The notes beneath the pieces were generated by a model. That model was not told where the DNA came from, ran no database searches, and saw only the letters and a list, made by a program, of their open reading frames with translations. A DNA stretch of 62,407 nt from JAVBPP01 sp031549535 (GTDB lineage: Bacteria; Bacillota; Clostridia; Oscillospirales; Acutalibacteraceae), in NCBI GenBank assembly GCA_031549535.1, contig JAVBPP010000009.1, positions 1-62,407 on the forward strand. Reading direction: 5' to 3'. Each line of letters opens with the position of its first letter. Within the stretch, counting starts at the first letter, position 1. Below are positions 52,395 to 59,692 of this stretch, piece by piece. The translations under genes and the position numbers were made by a program.

Positions 52395-53515
52395 TGCAAC
52401 ATTTTATGCCCACCCGCATAGTCGGCGGGAAACACGCGCTGGAACAAAACGCCGGCCTCCTGCGGAAATTGGGGGCACGCTGTCTGCTGGTGACGGGCGG
52501 CTCGTCCGCCAAAATGAGCGGCGCACTTGATGCCGTTACCGCTGCGCTGGAGCAGCAGGGGATTGCCTGGACGGTGTTTGACCAAATCGGCCCGAATCCG
52601 CTGGTTTCCGCCTGTTATGCCGCCGGGGAAATGGCGCGTGCGTTTGATGCGCAGTTTATTTTCGGCATCGGCGGGGGCTCACCGCTGGATGCGGCTAAGG
52701 CGGCGGCAATTTACGCCGCCAATCCGTCGCTTGCCCCAATGGATATTTTCGCCATGGCGCACAAAACGCCCGCCCTGCCCATTGTTTTGCTCGGCACAAC
52801 GGCGGGCACGGGCAGCGAGGTGACGCGCATTTCCGTATTGACGCAAGATAAAACCGGCAGAAAGCGCAGCATTGCCGGGGATGATCTCTACGCCCACATC
52901 GCCTTTGCGGACGCGCGTTTCACCCACTCCATGCCCTTTTCCGTGAGCTATTCCACCGCAATGGATGCCCTGTCCCATGCAATCGAGGGTTGGATTAAGG
53001 CACCGGAGGATGATCTCGCGGCGATGTTTGCGCGGCAGGCCATCCCGCCGCTTTGGGAGGGCTTGACCGCCATGCAGCGAACCGGGCAGCTGCCAGACGA
53101 TGCAATGCGCGCCAGACTATATGAAGCGTCTTTGTATGCGGGCCTGGTCATCAATATTGGCGGCACCGCCTTTTGTCATCCCATGGGTTATGTCCTCACG
53201 GAGGACTACAGCGTTCCCCACGGCATGGCCTGCGGCGTGTTTTTGCCCGCTCTGCTGGGGCGCATCAAGCGCTTTCTGCCGGGGATGGAAACGGAGCTGC
53301 TGCAAGCGTTTTCCCCTCTGGGCTTTGAAACGATGGATGCAGTCGGCGCACAGCTGGCGCAGCTCGCCGCTCTGCCGGAAATCCGCATGGAGGAAACCGC
53401 CGTGCAGGGGTACGCAGACTACTGGCGGGCGAATCCGCCGAAAAATTTTGCCGCCTCCCCCGGCGGTTTAGAGCCGGAGGAGGCGGCGGGCTTACTGAAA
53501 AGCCTGTTTTGCTGA
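52394..53515 (+). CDS. Iron-containing alcohol dehydrogenase (FucO-like)
   Basis: A protein of 373 aa of the Fe-ADH family. The NAD motif GIGGGSPLDAAKA is at about 91-104 and GTTAGTGSEVTR follows. The metal ligands are all present: Asp191 and His195 (MDALSHAIEG), His262 (FCHPMGY) and His276 (VPHGMACG). This matches the ligand set of lactaldehyde reductase FucO, though many Fe-ADHs act on other alcohols or aldehydes. With rhamnosidases and rhamnulokinase in the window, reduction of lactaldehyde to 1,2-propanediol is a reasonable inference. GGGAG precedes the ATG, which overlaps the upstream stop by one base. Confidence 0.87.
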   Translation: MQHFMPTRIVGGKHALEQNAGLLRKLGARCLLVTGGSSAKMSGALDAVTAALEQQGIAWTVFDQIGPNPLVSACYAAGEMARAFDAQFIFGIGGGSPLDAAKAAAIYAANPSLAPMDIFAMAHKTPALPIVLLGTTAGTGSEVTRISVLTQDKTGRKRSIAGDDLYAHIAFADARFTHSMPFSVSYSTAMDALSHAIEGWIKAPEDDLAAMFARQAIPPLWEGLTAMQRTGQLPDDAMRARLYEASLYAGLVINIGGTAFCHPMGYVLTEDYSVPHGMACGVFLPALLGRIKRFLPGMETELLQAFSPLGFETMDAVGAQLAQLAALPEIRMEETAVQGYADYWRANPPKNFAASPGGLEPEEAAGLLKSLFC

Positions 53516-53536
53516 GCGTTCAGCTAGGGCTGCTTA

Positions 53537-53671
53537 CTAGCAGCCGCAGTTGTTGCACCCGCAACCGTTGTTGCATCCACAACCGTTGTTGTTACCGCTA
53601 CCCAGGAAATTGTCGCCGCAGCAGCACAGAAGGATGAGGATCAGGAAAATGCAGTTATTGTTTCCGCACAT
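53537..53671 (-). CDS. Chorion-class high-cysteine small protein (HCB-like)
   Basis: A 44-residue gene read on the minus strand with a perfect GGGAGGG box 7 nt before its ATG at 53671. The product starts MCGNNNC, has a hydrophobic run IFLILILLCCC (8-18) and ends in GCGCNNGCGCNNCGC. It has eleven Cys plus many Gly and Asn. It resembles the small proteins annotated in clostridia as chorion-class high-cysteine HCB protein 13, of unknown function. A structural role in spore coat or cell surface, by disulphide or metal cross-linking, is a guess from composition. Confidence 0.75.
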   Translation of the reverse strand: MCGNNNCIFLILILLCCCGDNFLGSGNNNGCGCNNGCGCNNCGC

Positions 53672-53865
53672 TTGGTTACCCTCCCTGTATACAGATTGAA
53701 AGAGTTTGTGGGGAAAATAGCCGCCGCCGCTGTTGCAGCCGCGTTTGCCGGAGCGCCGGGCCTGTGGCGGGATCCCTATATGTTATCGCTAAGGCGTTAC
53801 CGCCCGGGTCGCTCCCCCTCACTGCTTTCATCCCCATACTATGGGCGCGGGGGCGGAATGGTTCC

Positions 53866-53904
53866 GAAAAAAACAGCGGCATCACAAGTTTTTGTGATGC
53901 CGCT
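53866..53904 (-). terminator. Terminator of the beta-helix protein gene
   Basis: A perfect 13-bp stem AGCGGCATCACAA (53875-53887 with 53892-53904) is followed on the minus strand by a T run (complement of 53866-53873). The roughly 195 bp between it and the high-cysteine gene hold no supported gene. Confidence 0.9.
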
Positions 53905-53918
53905 TGTCTCTTTCAAAG

Positions 53919-55304
53919 CTAGAACTTGAAGTTAAAGAAGTCCAGCGCAATCTGCAGAATCCGGGTGAAGAAGCCCTGAATCACATCATACAGCCACTGG
54001 GTGTAGGTCACATTCACAGTCACCTTGCATGCTGCGCTGTAATCGCCGCAGGTCGCGGTGATGGTGGCAGTGCCCTGGCCGGTTGCAACCACAATACCGT
54101 TCGCGTCAACAACGGCAACCTTATCGTCGGAGGATTTCCAGCTGATTGCCGTCGCGTCAGAAGCATCAAGCGGGTTCGGGGCGGCACTGAGCTTAAAGGT
54201 TACGCCGCGGTTGAGAGTCAGCTTGTCGTTGGAGATGGTGACGCCGCTGAGCATCTTTTTGGGCGGGTTCTGTGTGCCGGTTTCGTTTGTAGTTACGCTG
54301 TAATTCACACCGTTTTCAGTAACCAGCAAATTAGCGGCGCCGTCCTTAAGGTCATCTTTCGTGTTAAAGCGATCAACCGGCATAATTTGGATGTTATTCA
54401 CAATACCTTGGTCTGGGGTGCCGTCGCCGTCAATGTCCATGGTGTTGTCCACTAAATACATTTTCCCCTGCATGCTGTTGACAACAACATACTTCCAGTC
54501 GGCGGGAATCTCGGAGAAATTGTTGCTTTCAATCTGAACATCGCCCATCTCAATAACAGGAGGAGTCGCCCATGTGGTGTTGCTGATTAAGGGGGTATTT
54601 ACACTATCGCGCGTACCCACAAACTCATTGTTTTTAATTTGAACACTGGTGGAAGAGTCCATGCTGTCAAAGCGAATTGCACACTTCTCAAGCAGGTTGC
54701 CTTCAACCCTAACAACGCCTTTTGCGCCGTTAAAATATAAGGTGCCGCCGGTGGCTGTGCCGTCGCCGGAGGTGTTGCTTGTGAAGGTACAGCCTGTTGC
54801 TGTAAAGTCCTTGGAATACACTTCAAGTGTTTTGTTCACATAGCCGTCGGCGGCATAATAATTGTTACGGGGAGCCTGTAGCGTTACATTGTTAAAGCTG
54901 CAGTTTTCACCCAAAACATAAATAAAGGATTGCCCGCCTGCCGAACCGCTGGAATAGACAGTGGAGGAATACAGTGCAGCGTCATCGCCGTCGCCGATAA
55001 TCTGGACATTTTTATTCAAAAGAATCCAGAAAAACGGGATGTTGGGGCCGACAGTAAATTTAGGTGTGGTATAAGAGCCCCTCTGCATGGGGATATCTAC
55101 CTGCCCAAATACGCGGATAATGGCATTATCCTGGATTACGCCGGAGTTTGCCGCGAATACGGATGCAATTTGTTCATCAGTGGTGTAGGGCACGCCGTTA
55201 ACCGTAATATAGTTGCTGCCCGCCGCGCTGGTAATCCCGCTCAAGGAGAACAAAAGGCTGAACATCAGCACAAGCGCTAAAGATAAGGAAATTTTGCGTT
55301 TCAA
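53919..55304 (-). CDS. Secreted right-handed beta-helix protein with BIG2 domain
   Basis: A protein of 461 aa. A signal peptide (1-28, LSGITSAAG) precedes repeated short strands over about 90-320 (for example NVQIIGDGDDAALY, NCSFNNVTLQAP, DFTATGCTFTSN, SVQIKNNEFVGT) that fit a parallel beta-helix of the pectate-lyase type. A bacterial Ig-like group 2 domain covers about 350-430 (SGVTISNDKLTLNRGVTFKL, WKSSDDKVAVVDANGIV). An aromatic amphipathic tail (WLYDVIQGFFTRILQIALDF) closes it. No obvious catalytic residues can be assigned. The start is TTG at 55304, 9 nt after GGAGG. It has its own promoter and terminator. Confidence 0.83.
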   Translation of the reverse strand: MKRKISLSLALVLMFSLLFSLSGITSAAGSNYITVNGVPYTTDEQIASVFAANSGVIQDNAIIRVFGQVDIPMQRGSYTTPKFTVGPNIPFFWILLNKNVQIIGDGDDAALYSSTVYSSGSAGGQSFIYVLGENCSFNNVTLQAPRNNYYAADGYVNKTLEVYSKDFTATGCTFTSNTSGDGTATGGTLYFNGAKGVVRVEGNLLEKCAIRFDSMDSSTSVQIKNNEFVGTRDSVNTPLISNTTWATPPVIEMGDVQIESNNFSEIPADWKYVVVNSMQGKMYLVDNTMDIDGDGTPDQGIVNNIQIMPVDRFNTKDDLKDGAANLLVTENGVNYSVTTNETGTQNPPKKMLSGVTISNDKLTLNRGVTFKLSAAPNPLDASDATAISWKSSDDKVAVVDANGIVVATGQGTATITATCGDYSAACKVTVNVTYTQWLYDVIQGFFTRILQIALDFFNFKF

Positions 55305-55418
55305 GATAAACTACCTCCTAAAATTAATCTCTGTTTTTGTCTGGGCTACATTGCCGCACAGCACAAACCGGTCAAAAGGCATAATCCACCTAAAACCGAA
55401 CAAGCTATGTCTGCCCTC

Positions 55419-55446
55419 ATTATACCCGCTTTATAAAAAAAAACAA
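55419..55446 (-). promoter_or_regulatory. Promoter of the beta-helix protein gene
   Basis: TTGTTT (-35, 55441-55446) and perfect TATAAT (-10, 55419-55424) on the minus strand, 16-bp spacer. Confidence 0.7.
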
Positions 55447-55622
55447 GCTATATTTTACAAATCTGTAAATTTTTTTGTTTTCAGATGAAAAACAAAAAAA
55501 GCAGCTCACTCATTATTTTTAAAATAAAAATAAAACGATTAAATTACAATAAATTAATAAAGAAAAATAATAAAAGTTTGCTGGCGATTCAAGGCAGCCT
55601 CGCGAAGCAGTGCGCATTTCAG

Positions 55623-55651
55623 TTGACTTTTAGTTACCTGTATGCTATGCT
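55623..55651 (+). promoter_or_regulatory. Promoter of the radical SAM-FKP cluster
   Basis: TTGACT (55623-55628) and TATGCT (55646-55651), 17-bp spacer. A second TATAAT lies just downstream at about 55659 without a matching -35. Confidence 0.5.
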
Positions 55652-55769
55652 TTTTGCATATAATGATACGGGACGCTCCTGCGTTCCTTGTGCATATTAA
55701 AGTATCGGGTAGATGTTACGCCTGCCCCTAACAGTAGCAGTAATAGAAAAGAGAGCATTGCGGTTTAAT

Positions 55770-57689
55770 ATGAAAAAAAATGTGTATTTTATACAGGTCA
55801 ATTATCTTTATGGGAAAACGGCATATTTACCCTACGCAGTCGGTTCCATCGCAGCCTACGCATGGCAGGATCCGCTTGTGCGGGAGGAGTATGCCTGTGC
55901 TCGTTTTTTCTTTGTGCGGCAGCGGCTGGAACAGCTGCTGGAAGAAATGCAGAATCCGGCTGTAGTTGCTTTTTCCAGTTATATTTGGAATTTTGAATAC
56001 AATAAAGCATTGGCCAGGGCTGTGAGAGCTCGTTATCCCAATTGTGTTACGGTGTTCGGTGGGCATCAGATACCCTTTGATTCCTGCGCACTGTTGGAAG
56101 AGTGCCCGGAGATAGATTTTTTGATTCATGAAGAGGGGGAACAGGCGTTTACCGATTTGCTGAAGGCTTTGGCGCAAGGCGGGTCTGTTGCGGAAATCGC
56201 AAACCTTTCTTATCGGGATGCACAAGGGGTCTCCAAGAAGAATCCGAATGCCCAAATGGTTCGCTATGATTATCCTTCGCCCTATTTAAACGGTCTGTTT
56301 GAAGACTTGTTCACGCAGGCGGACTACGAATTTTCCGCAACGCTGGAAACGAACCGCGGCTGCCCCTTTCACTGTGCGTTTTGTGACTGGGGAACACTGC
56401 GCGGCAAGCTGCGTAAATTCCCCATGGAACGCGTAAAGGCGGAAATTGAGTGGATGGCGGCGCATCAAATCGATCATGTGTATTGCGCAGATGCCAATTT
56501 CGGCATTTTTCCGCGCGATGATGAAATTGTTGATTTACTCATAGAGAGTAAAAAGAAAACCGGCTTCCCGCGCAAGTTTCGCGTTTGTTATACCAAAAAC
56601 AGCGATGAAACCGTTTTTGCGCTGAATCAAAAACTGGATGTCAATGGAATGAGCAAGGGGGCGACGCTGTCGTTCCAAAGCGTCTGCCCGGAGGTTTTGC
56701 GCCATATCGGCAGAGAAAACTTAACCATGGAGCGCTTTCGTGATTTGATGGCGCTGTATAATCAGGCAGCGATTCCCTCGAATTCGGAATTGATACTTGC
56801 GCTGCCGGGTGAGACCTATGCAAGCTTTTGTGAGGGTGTGGGAAAGCTGCTGGAGGCAGGCCAGCACAGCTCGCTGAATATATACAACTGCGAGTTGCTG
56901 CCAAATGCAAAAATGGCGGATCCCGCCTATCAAAAAGAGCATGGTATTCGAACCGTGACAACGCTGCTTGGGCGCAATCATTGTGACAGCACGGAGGAGG
57001 AGGAGGTCGCGGAGCTTTCGGAAATCGTATGTGAAACCGCCAGTATGCCACGAGCCGATTGGGTGCGGGCAAATCTGTTTGCGTTAGCGGTGCAAAGCTT
57101 TCATTGCCTTGGCCCGTTGCAATGCATTTCAATTTATTTGTTTTATGAGAAAAAACTTGCGTTTGCTGATTTTTATGAGCGTTTGCTGCGCTGGATGAAA
57201 GAAAACCCCGCGACAATGGCGGGAGCACTCATGGCCGAAATGGAACAGAGATTCCTAAATATTCTGGAGGGAAACGGATCCTGGAGTTATGTCAACCCGA
57301 TGTTCGGCAATATTATCTGGCCCTTTGAAGAGGGCGTATTCTTGGAAGTAATGCTGCATTTTGACCGTTTTTATGCGGAAATCAAACCGTTTCTGGAGCA
57401 GTTGATTCCGGATGCCAGCCTTTTATCTGACTTACTTGGCTATCAACAGGCCATACTGAAGCTGCCGAAAAAACAGAACATGCAGTACCGCTTTCTCTAT
57501 GACTGGCAGCGGTATTTCAGCGGTATTTTTCGCCATGAAAGGCAGGCGCTGGCGCAACTGCCCAATGTCGTAACCATCCAGGATACACAGCCGGTAGACA
57601 CTTGGGAGGATTACGCGCGGGAAATTGTGTGGTATGGGCGAAAGGGCAGCAAAAATTTATATACAAAAATGGATGTGGAATATGAATGA
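55770..57689 (+). CDS. Cobalamin-domain radical SAM enzyme
   Basis: About 639 aa. An N-terminal B12-binding-like Rossmann domain (about 1-140: VVAFSSYIWNFEYNKAL, VTVFGGHQIPFD, IDFLIHEEGEQAF) lacks the classic DxHxxG. The radical SAM core (about 185-430) has Cys198, Cys202 and Cys205 in NRGCPFHCAFCDWG to hold the 4Fe-4S cluster, followed by VYCADANFGIFPRDDE. The helical C-terminal 200 residues are unrecognised. Such class B enzymes commonly methylate unactivated carbons or rearrange natural-product or glycan substrates. The substrate is unknown; the downstream sugar genes suggest a glycan or lipid-sugar. It overlaps the flavoprotein gene by 8 nt. Confidence 0.85.
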   Translation: MKKNVYFIQVNYLYGKTAYLPYAVGSIAAYAWQDPLVREEYACARFFFVRQRLEQLLEEMQNPAVVAFSSYIWNFEYNKALARAVRARYPNCVTVFGGHQIPFDSCALLEECPEIDFLIHEEGEQAFTDLLKALAQGGSVAEIANLSYRDAQGVSKKNPNAQMVRYDYPSPYLNGLFEDLFTQADYEFSATLETNRGCPFHCAFCDWGTLRGKLRKFPMERVKAEIEWMAAHQIDHVYCADANFGIFPRDDEIVDLLIESKKKTGFPRKFRVCYTKNSDETVFALNQKLDVNGMSKGATLSFQSVCPEVLRHIGRENLTMERFRDLMALYNQAAIPSNSELILALPGETYASFCEGVGKLLEAGQHSSLNIYNCELLPNAKMADPAYQKEHGIRTVTTLLGRNHCDSTEEEEVAELSEIVCETASMPRADWVRANLFALAVQSFHCLGPLQCISIYLFYEKKLAFADFYERLLRWMKENPATMAGALMAEMEQRFLNILEGNGSWSYVNPMFGNIIWPFEEGVFLEVMLHFDRFYAEIKPFLEQLIPDASLLSDLLGYQQAILKLPKKQNMQYRFLYDWQRYFSGIFRHERQALAQLPNVVTIQDTQPVDTWEDYAREIVWYGRKGSKNLYTKMDVEYE

Positions 57690-58926
57690 GCACCAACCGT
57701 TGGGTGCAGGGATGCGCCGCGTACGGTATTTGATTTTGGGTGCGGGGCCTGCAGGCCTGGCGTTTGCAATCTCTCTGCTGCGGCAGGGGGAAACTTCGTT
57801 TTTGGTTCTGGAAAAAGAGGCGCAGGCGGGCGGTCTGTGCAAAAGCACACAGGCGGACGGCTTCCCCTTGGATATGGCGGGCTGTCATTTGCTGGAATAC
57901 AAAAATCAAGAGGCGGCCGAGTTCGTTTTTTCGTTTTTACCAAAATCCGAATGGCAAAAGCATGAGCGACATAATAGCATCGATTTAAACGGAACGCTGA
58001 TGGGCTTTCCGTTTGAGGCGAACATATGGCAGCTGCCGGCACAGCAACGGGAGCGATACCTTGCGGATATGCGGCAGGCGCCCGCGCGTTTGGGTGAACC
58101 GATGCCGGATAACTTGTATGATTGGGCCTATTGGAATTTTGGAAAGAGCATGGCGGAGGATTATTTTATCCCCTACAACAGGAAGATTTGGCCGGATGAT
58201 TTGCGGCAGATTGGTACATACTGGCTGTATAAGCTTCCGCCAATCAGCTATGAGGATGTGGAAAACAGCTGCAGTGAGGCGCGTTCGCCGGAGAAATACG
58301 CAGCTCACAAAACCTTTTACTATCCCAAACAGTATGGGTTCGGTGAAGCCTTCCGCCGCATGGAGCGGGAGTTGGGGGAGCATGTATTGCTTAACACGCC
58401 GGTTCGGTCACTGGACTATCAAAGCCGCACAGTGAATGGACGCTATCAGGCAGAGGTCATTATCAATACAGTTCCCTGGCCGGAGATTGACGCAGGGTTC
58501 CCCCAAGCAATGCGGGAAAAGATTGCGCAGCTGCAATACACCTCCCTGGACGTGGCTTACCACGCAGAAAGATTGGATACACATACACAGGCGATTTATT
58601 ATCCAAATCCGGACGTTGCACATCACCGCGCGATTTTACGGTACAATTATAATGCAGGTTGGCCGGGCTATTGGACGGAATCCAACGCGGCACGCACGCC
58701 CCTTGGGCAGAAGGATGTGTTCCATAGTCAATATGCCTATCCGGCCAATACACTGCAAAAACCGGAGAGCATTTCCGCGCTGCTGCGCTGGGCTAGAGAG
58801 CATCAAATTTATGGTTTGGGCCGCTGGGGCGAATGGGAACACTGGAACTGCGATACAGTCATTTCCCGCGCGATAGCCTTGGCTGAGCGGTTTAGAACAG
58901 GTTTGGAGATGCAGACAATTGGATGA
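57682..58926 (+). CDS. FAD-dependent oxidoreductase, UGM/protoporphyrinogen oxidase-like
   Basis: About 414 aa. The dinucleotide motif LILGAGPAGLAFAI (residues 18-30) and LVLEKEAQAGGLCKS begin the fold. WNFGKSMAEDYFIPYNRKIWPDDLRQI matches the COG1232-type flavoproteins found in surface-polysaccharide loci and related to UDP-galactopyranose mutase. The last part (GLGRWGEWEHWNCDTVISRA) closes the FAD site. It could isomerise or oxidise a nucleotide sugar or lipid-linked sugar. The ATG at 57682 overlaps the preceding gene, and its stop overlaps the glycosyltransferase start, so the cluster is translationally coupled. Confidence 0.83.
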   Translation: MNEHQPLGAGMRRVRYLILGAGPAGLAFAISLLRQGETSFLVLEKEAQAGGLCKSTQADGFPLDMAGCHLLEYKNQEAAEFVFSFLPKSEWQKHERHNSIDLNGTLMGFPFEANIWQLPAQQRERYLADMRQAPARLGEPMPDNLYDWAYWNFGKSMAEDYFIPYNRKIWPDDLRQIGTYWLYKLPPISYEDVENSCSEARSPEKYAAHKTFYYPKQYGFGEAFRRMERELGEHVLLNTPVRSLDYQSRTVNGRYQAEVIINTVPWPEIDAGFPQAMREKIAQLQYTSLDVAYHAERLDTHTQAIYYPNPDVAHHRAILRYNYNAGWPGYWTESNAARTPLGQKDVFHSQYAYPANTLQKPESISALLRWAREHQIYGLGRWGEWEHWNCDTVISRAIALAERFRTGLEMQTIG

Positions 58927-59668
58927 ATATCGTTTTCAGCGTGTACAGGTATTGGTGCTCGCGGTGACAGAGGTAGAGTCTTTACGAAGCGCTGTTGAAA
59001 TCATTCAAAACGGCAGTGCGCATGAGGATGTAGAGCGCATACGCATTATTTTAAGCATGCACGCAACGCCTGCATGCCGTGAAATGTCAGAAAGGCTCAC
59101 CCTGCAATATGCGCAGCCAGAGATAGTTGTGGAGATATATGAACAGGGCACACAAACCTTGGTTGGGGCAATACAAAATTGTATTAGAGCCGCCACTTGC
59201 AGCCATAGTTTGATTATGTGCGCGGATCAAGAAACGAATCCGAATTATGTTCCGGACTTTATTCGGACGGCAAAAAAGGAACCGAACGCCTTGGTGACTG
59301 GTTCCCGCATGTTGCCCGGAGGCGGTTTCGAAGGCTATGGTGCGGTTAATCATTTGTTTACGGCTGTATTTCAATGGATTGCTTGGCCTTTAACCGGAAA
59401 AAGATTGACGGACTTTACCTTTGGATATTTGATGATACCAAACGCAATTGCAGCTGACTTTGTCATGCGTGAGCTGGGCATCAGCGGTTCATTAGAATAT
59501 CGACTTCAATTTTTCGCCCGTAAATTGCAAGTTATGGAGATTCCGGTGATATGGAGGGCACGGCAAGAGGGAGTATCCGGAAACTCGTTTCGAAAAAAGT
59601 TTCGCTTTTTTCGGCCGTTGTTGCGCTACTTTTTTGGCGGATACCGAAACGTGGATACGAACAGATAA
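58919..59668 (+). CDS. GT2 glycosyltransferase, dolichyl/polyprenyl-phosphate sugar synthase-like
   Basis: About 249 aa of the GT-A fold. The segment LIMCADQETNPNYVPDFI replaces the usual DADGQH with an atypical acidic motif. LVTGSRMLPGG, LTDFTFGYLMIP and MEIPVIWRARQEGVSGNSF are typical of polyprenyl-phosphate mannose synthase-type enzymes. No C-terminal membrane helices are present. It probably transfers a sugar to a lipid carrier or an acceptor made by its neighbours. The start is TTG at 58919 (GGAG about 10 nt upstream), overlapping the flavoprotein stop by 8 nt; the ATG inside is out of frame. Confidence 0.82.
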   Translation: MDEYRFQRVQVLVLAVTEVESLRSAVEIIQNGSAHEDVERIRIILSMHATPACREMSERLTLQYAQPEIVVEIYEQGTQTLVGAIQNCIRAATCSHSLIMCADQETNPNYVPDFIRTAKKEPNALVTGSRMLPGGGFEGYGAVNHLFTAVFQWIAWPLTGKRLTDFTFGYLMIPNAIAADFVMRELGISGSLEYRLQFFARKLQVMEIPVIWRARQEGVSGNSFRKKFRFFRPLLRYFFGGYRNVDTNR

Positions 59669-59692
59669 CAGAACGGAAGGGAGCGGTAGCGC

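Larger units (their letters stand above)
55305..55769. other. AT-rich intergenic region between divergent genes
   Basis: This is 465 bp with two divergent promoters and no supported gene. It includes a short TTTACA/TGTAAA hairpin followed by seven Ts at about 55452-55475 and a TATGC/GCATA palindrome near 55646-55660. The small open frame 55485-55700 has AT-driven Lys/Asn/Ile composition and no ribosome site. Confidence 0.7.

Noticed and set aside
53676..53885. 69-aa minus-strand frame upstream of the high-cysteine gene
   Set aside because: Arg/Pro-rich, no ribosome site, and it covers the promoter and terminator region.
55485..55700. Small AT-rich frame between the beta-helix and radical SAM genes
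   Set aside because: Lys/Asn/Ile-rich composition follows base composition, no ribosome site, and it overlaps the cluster promoter.
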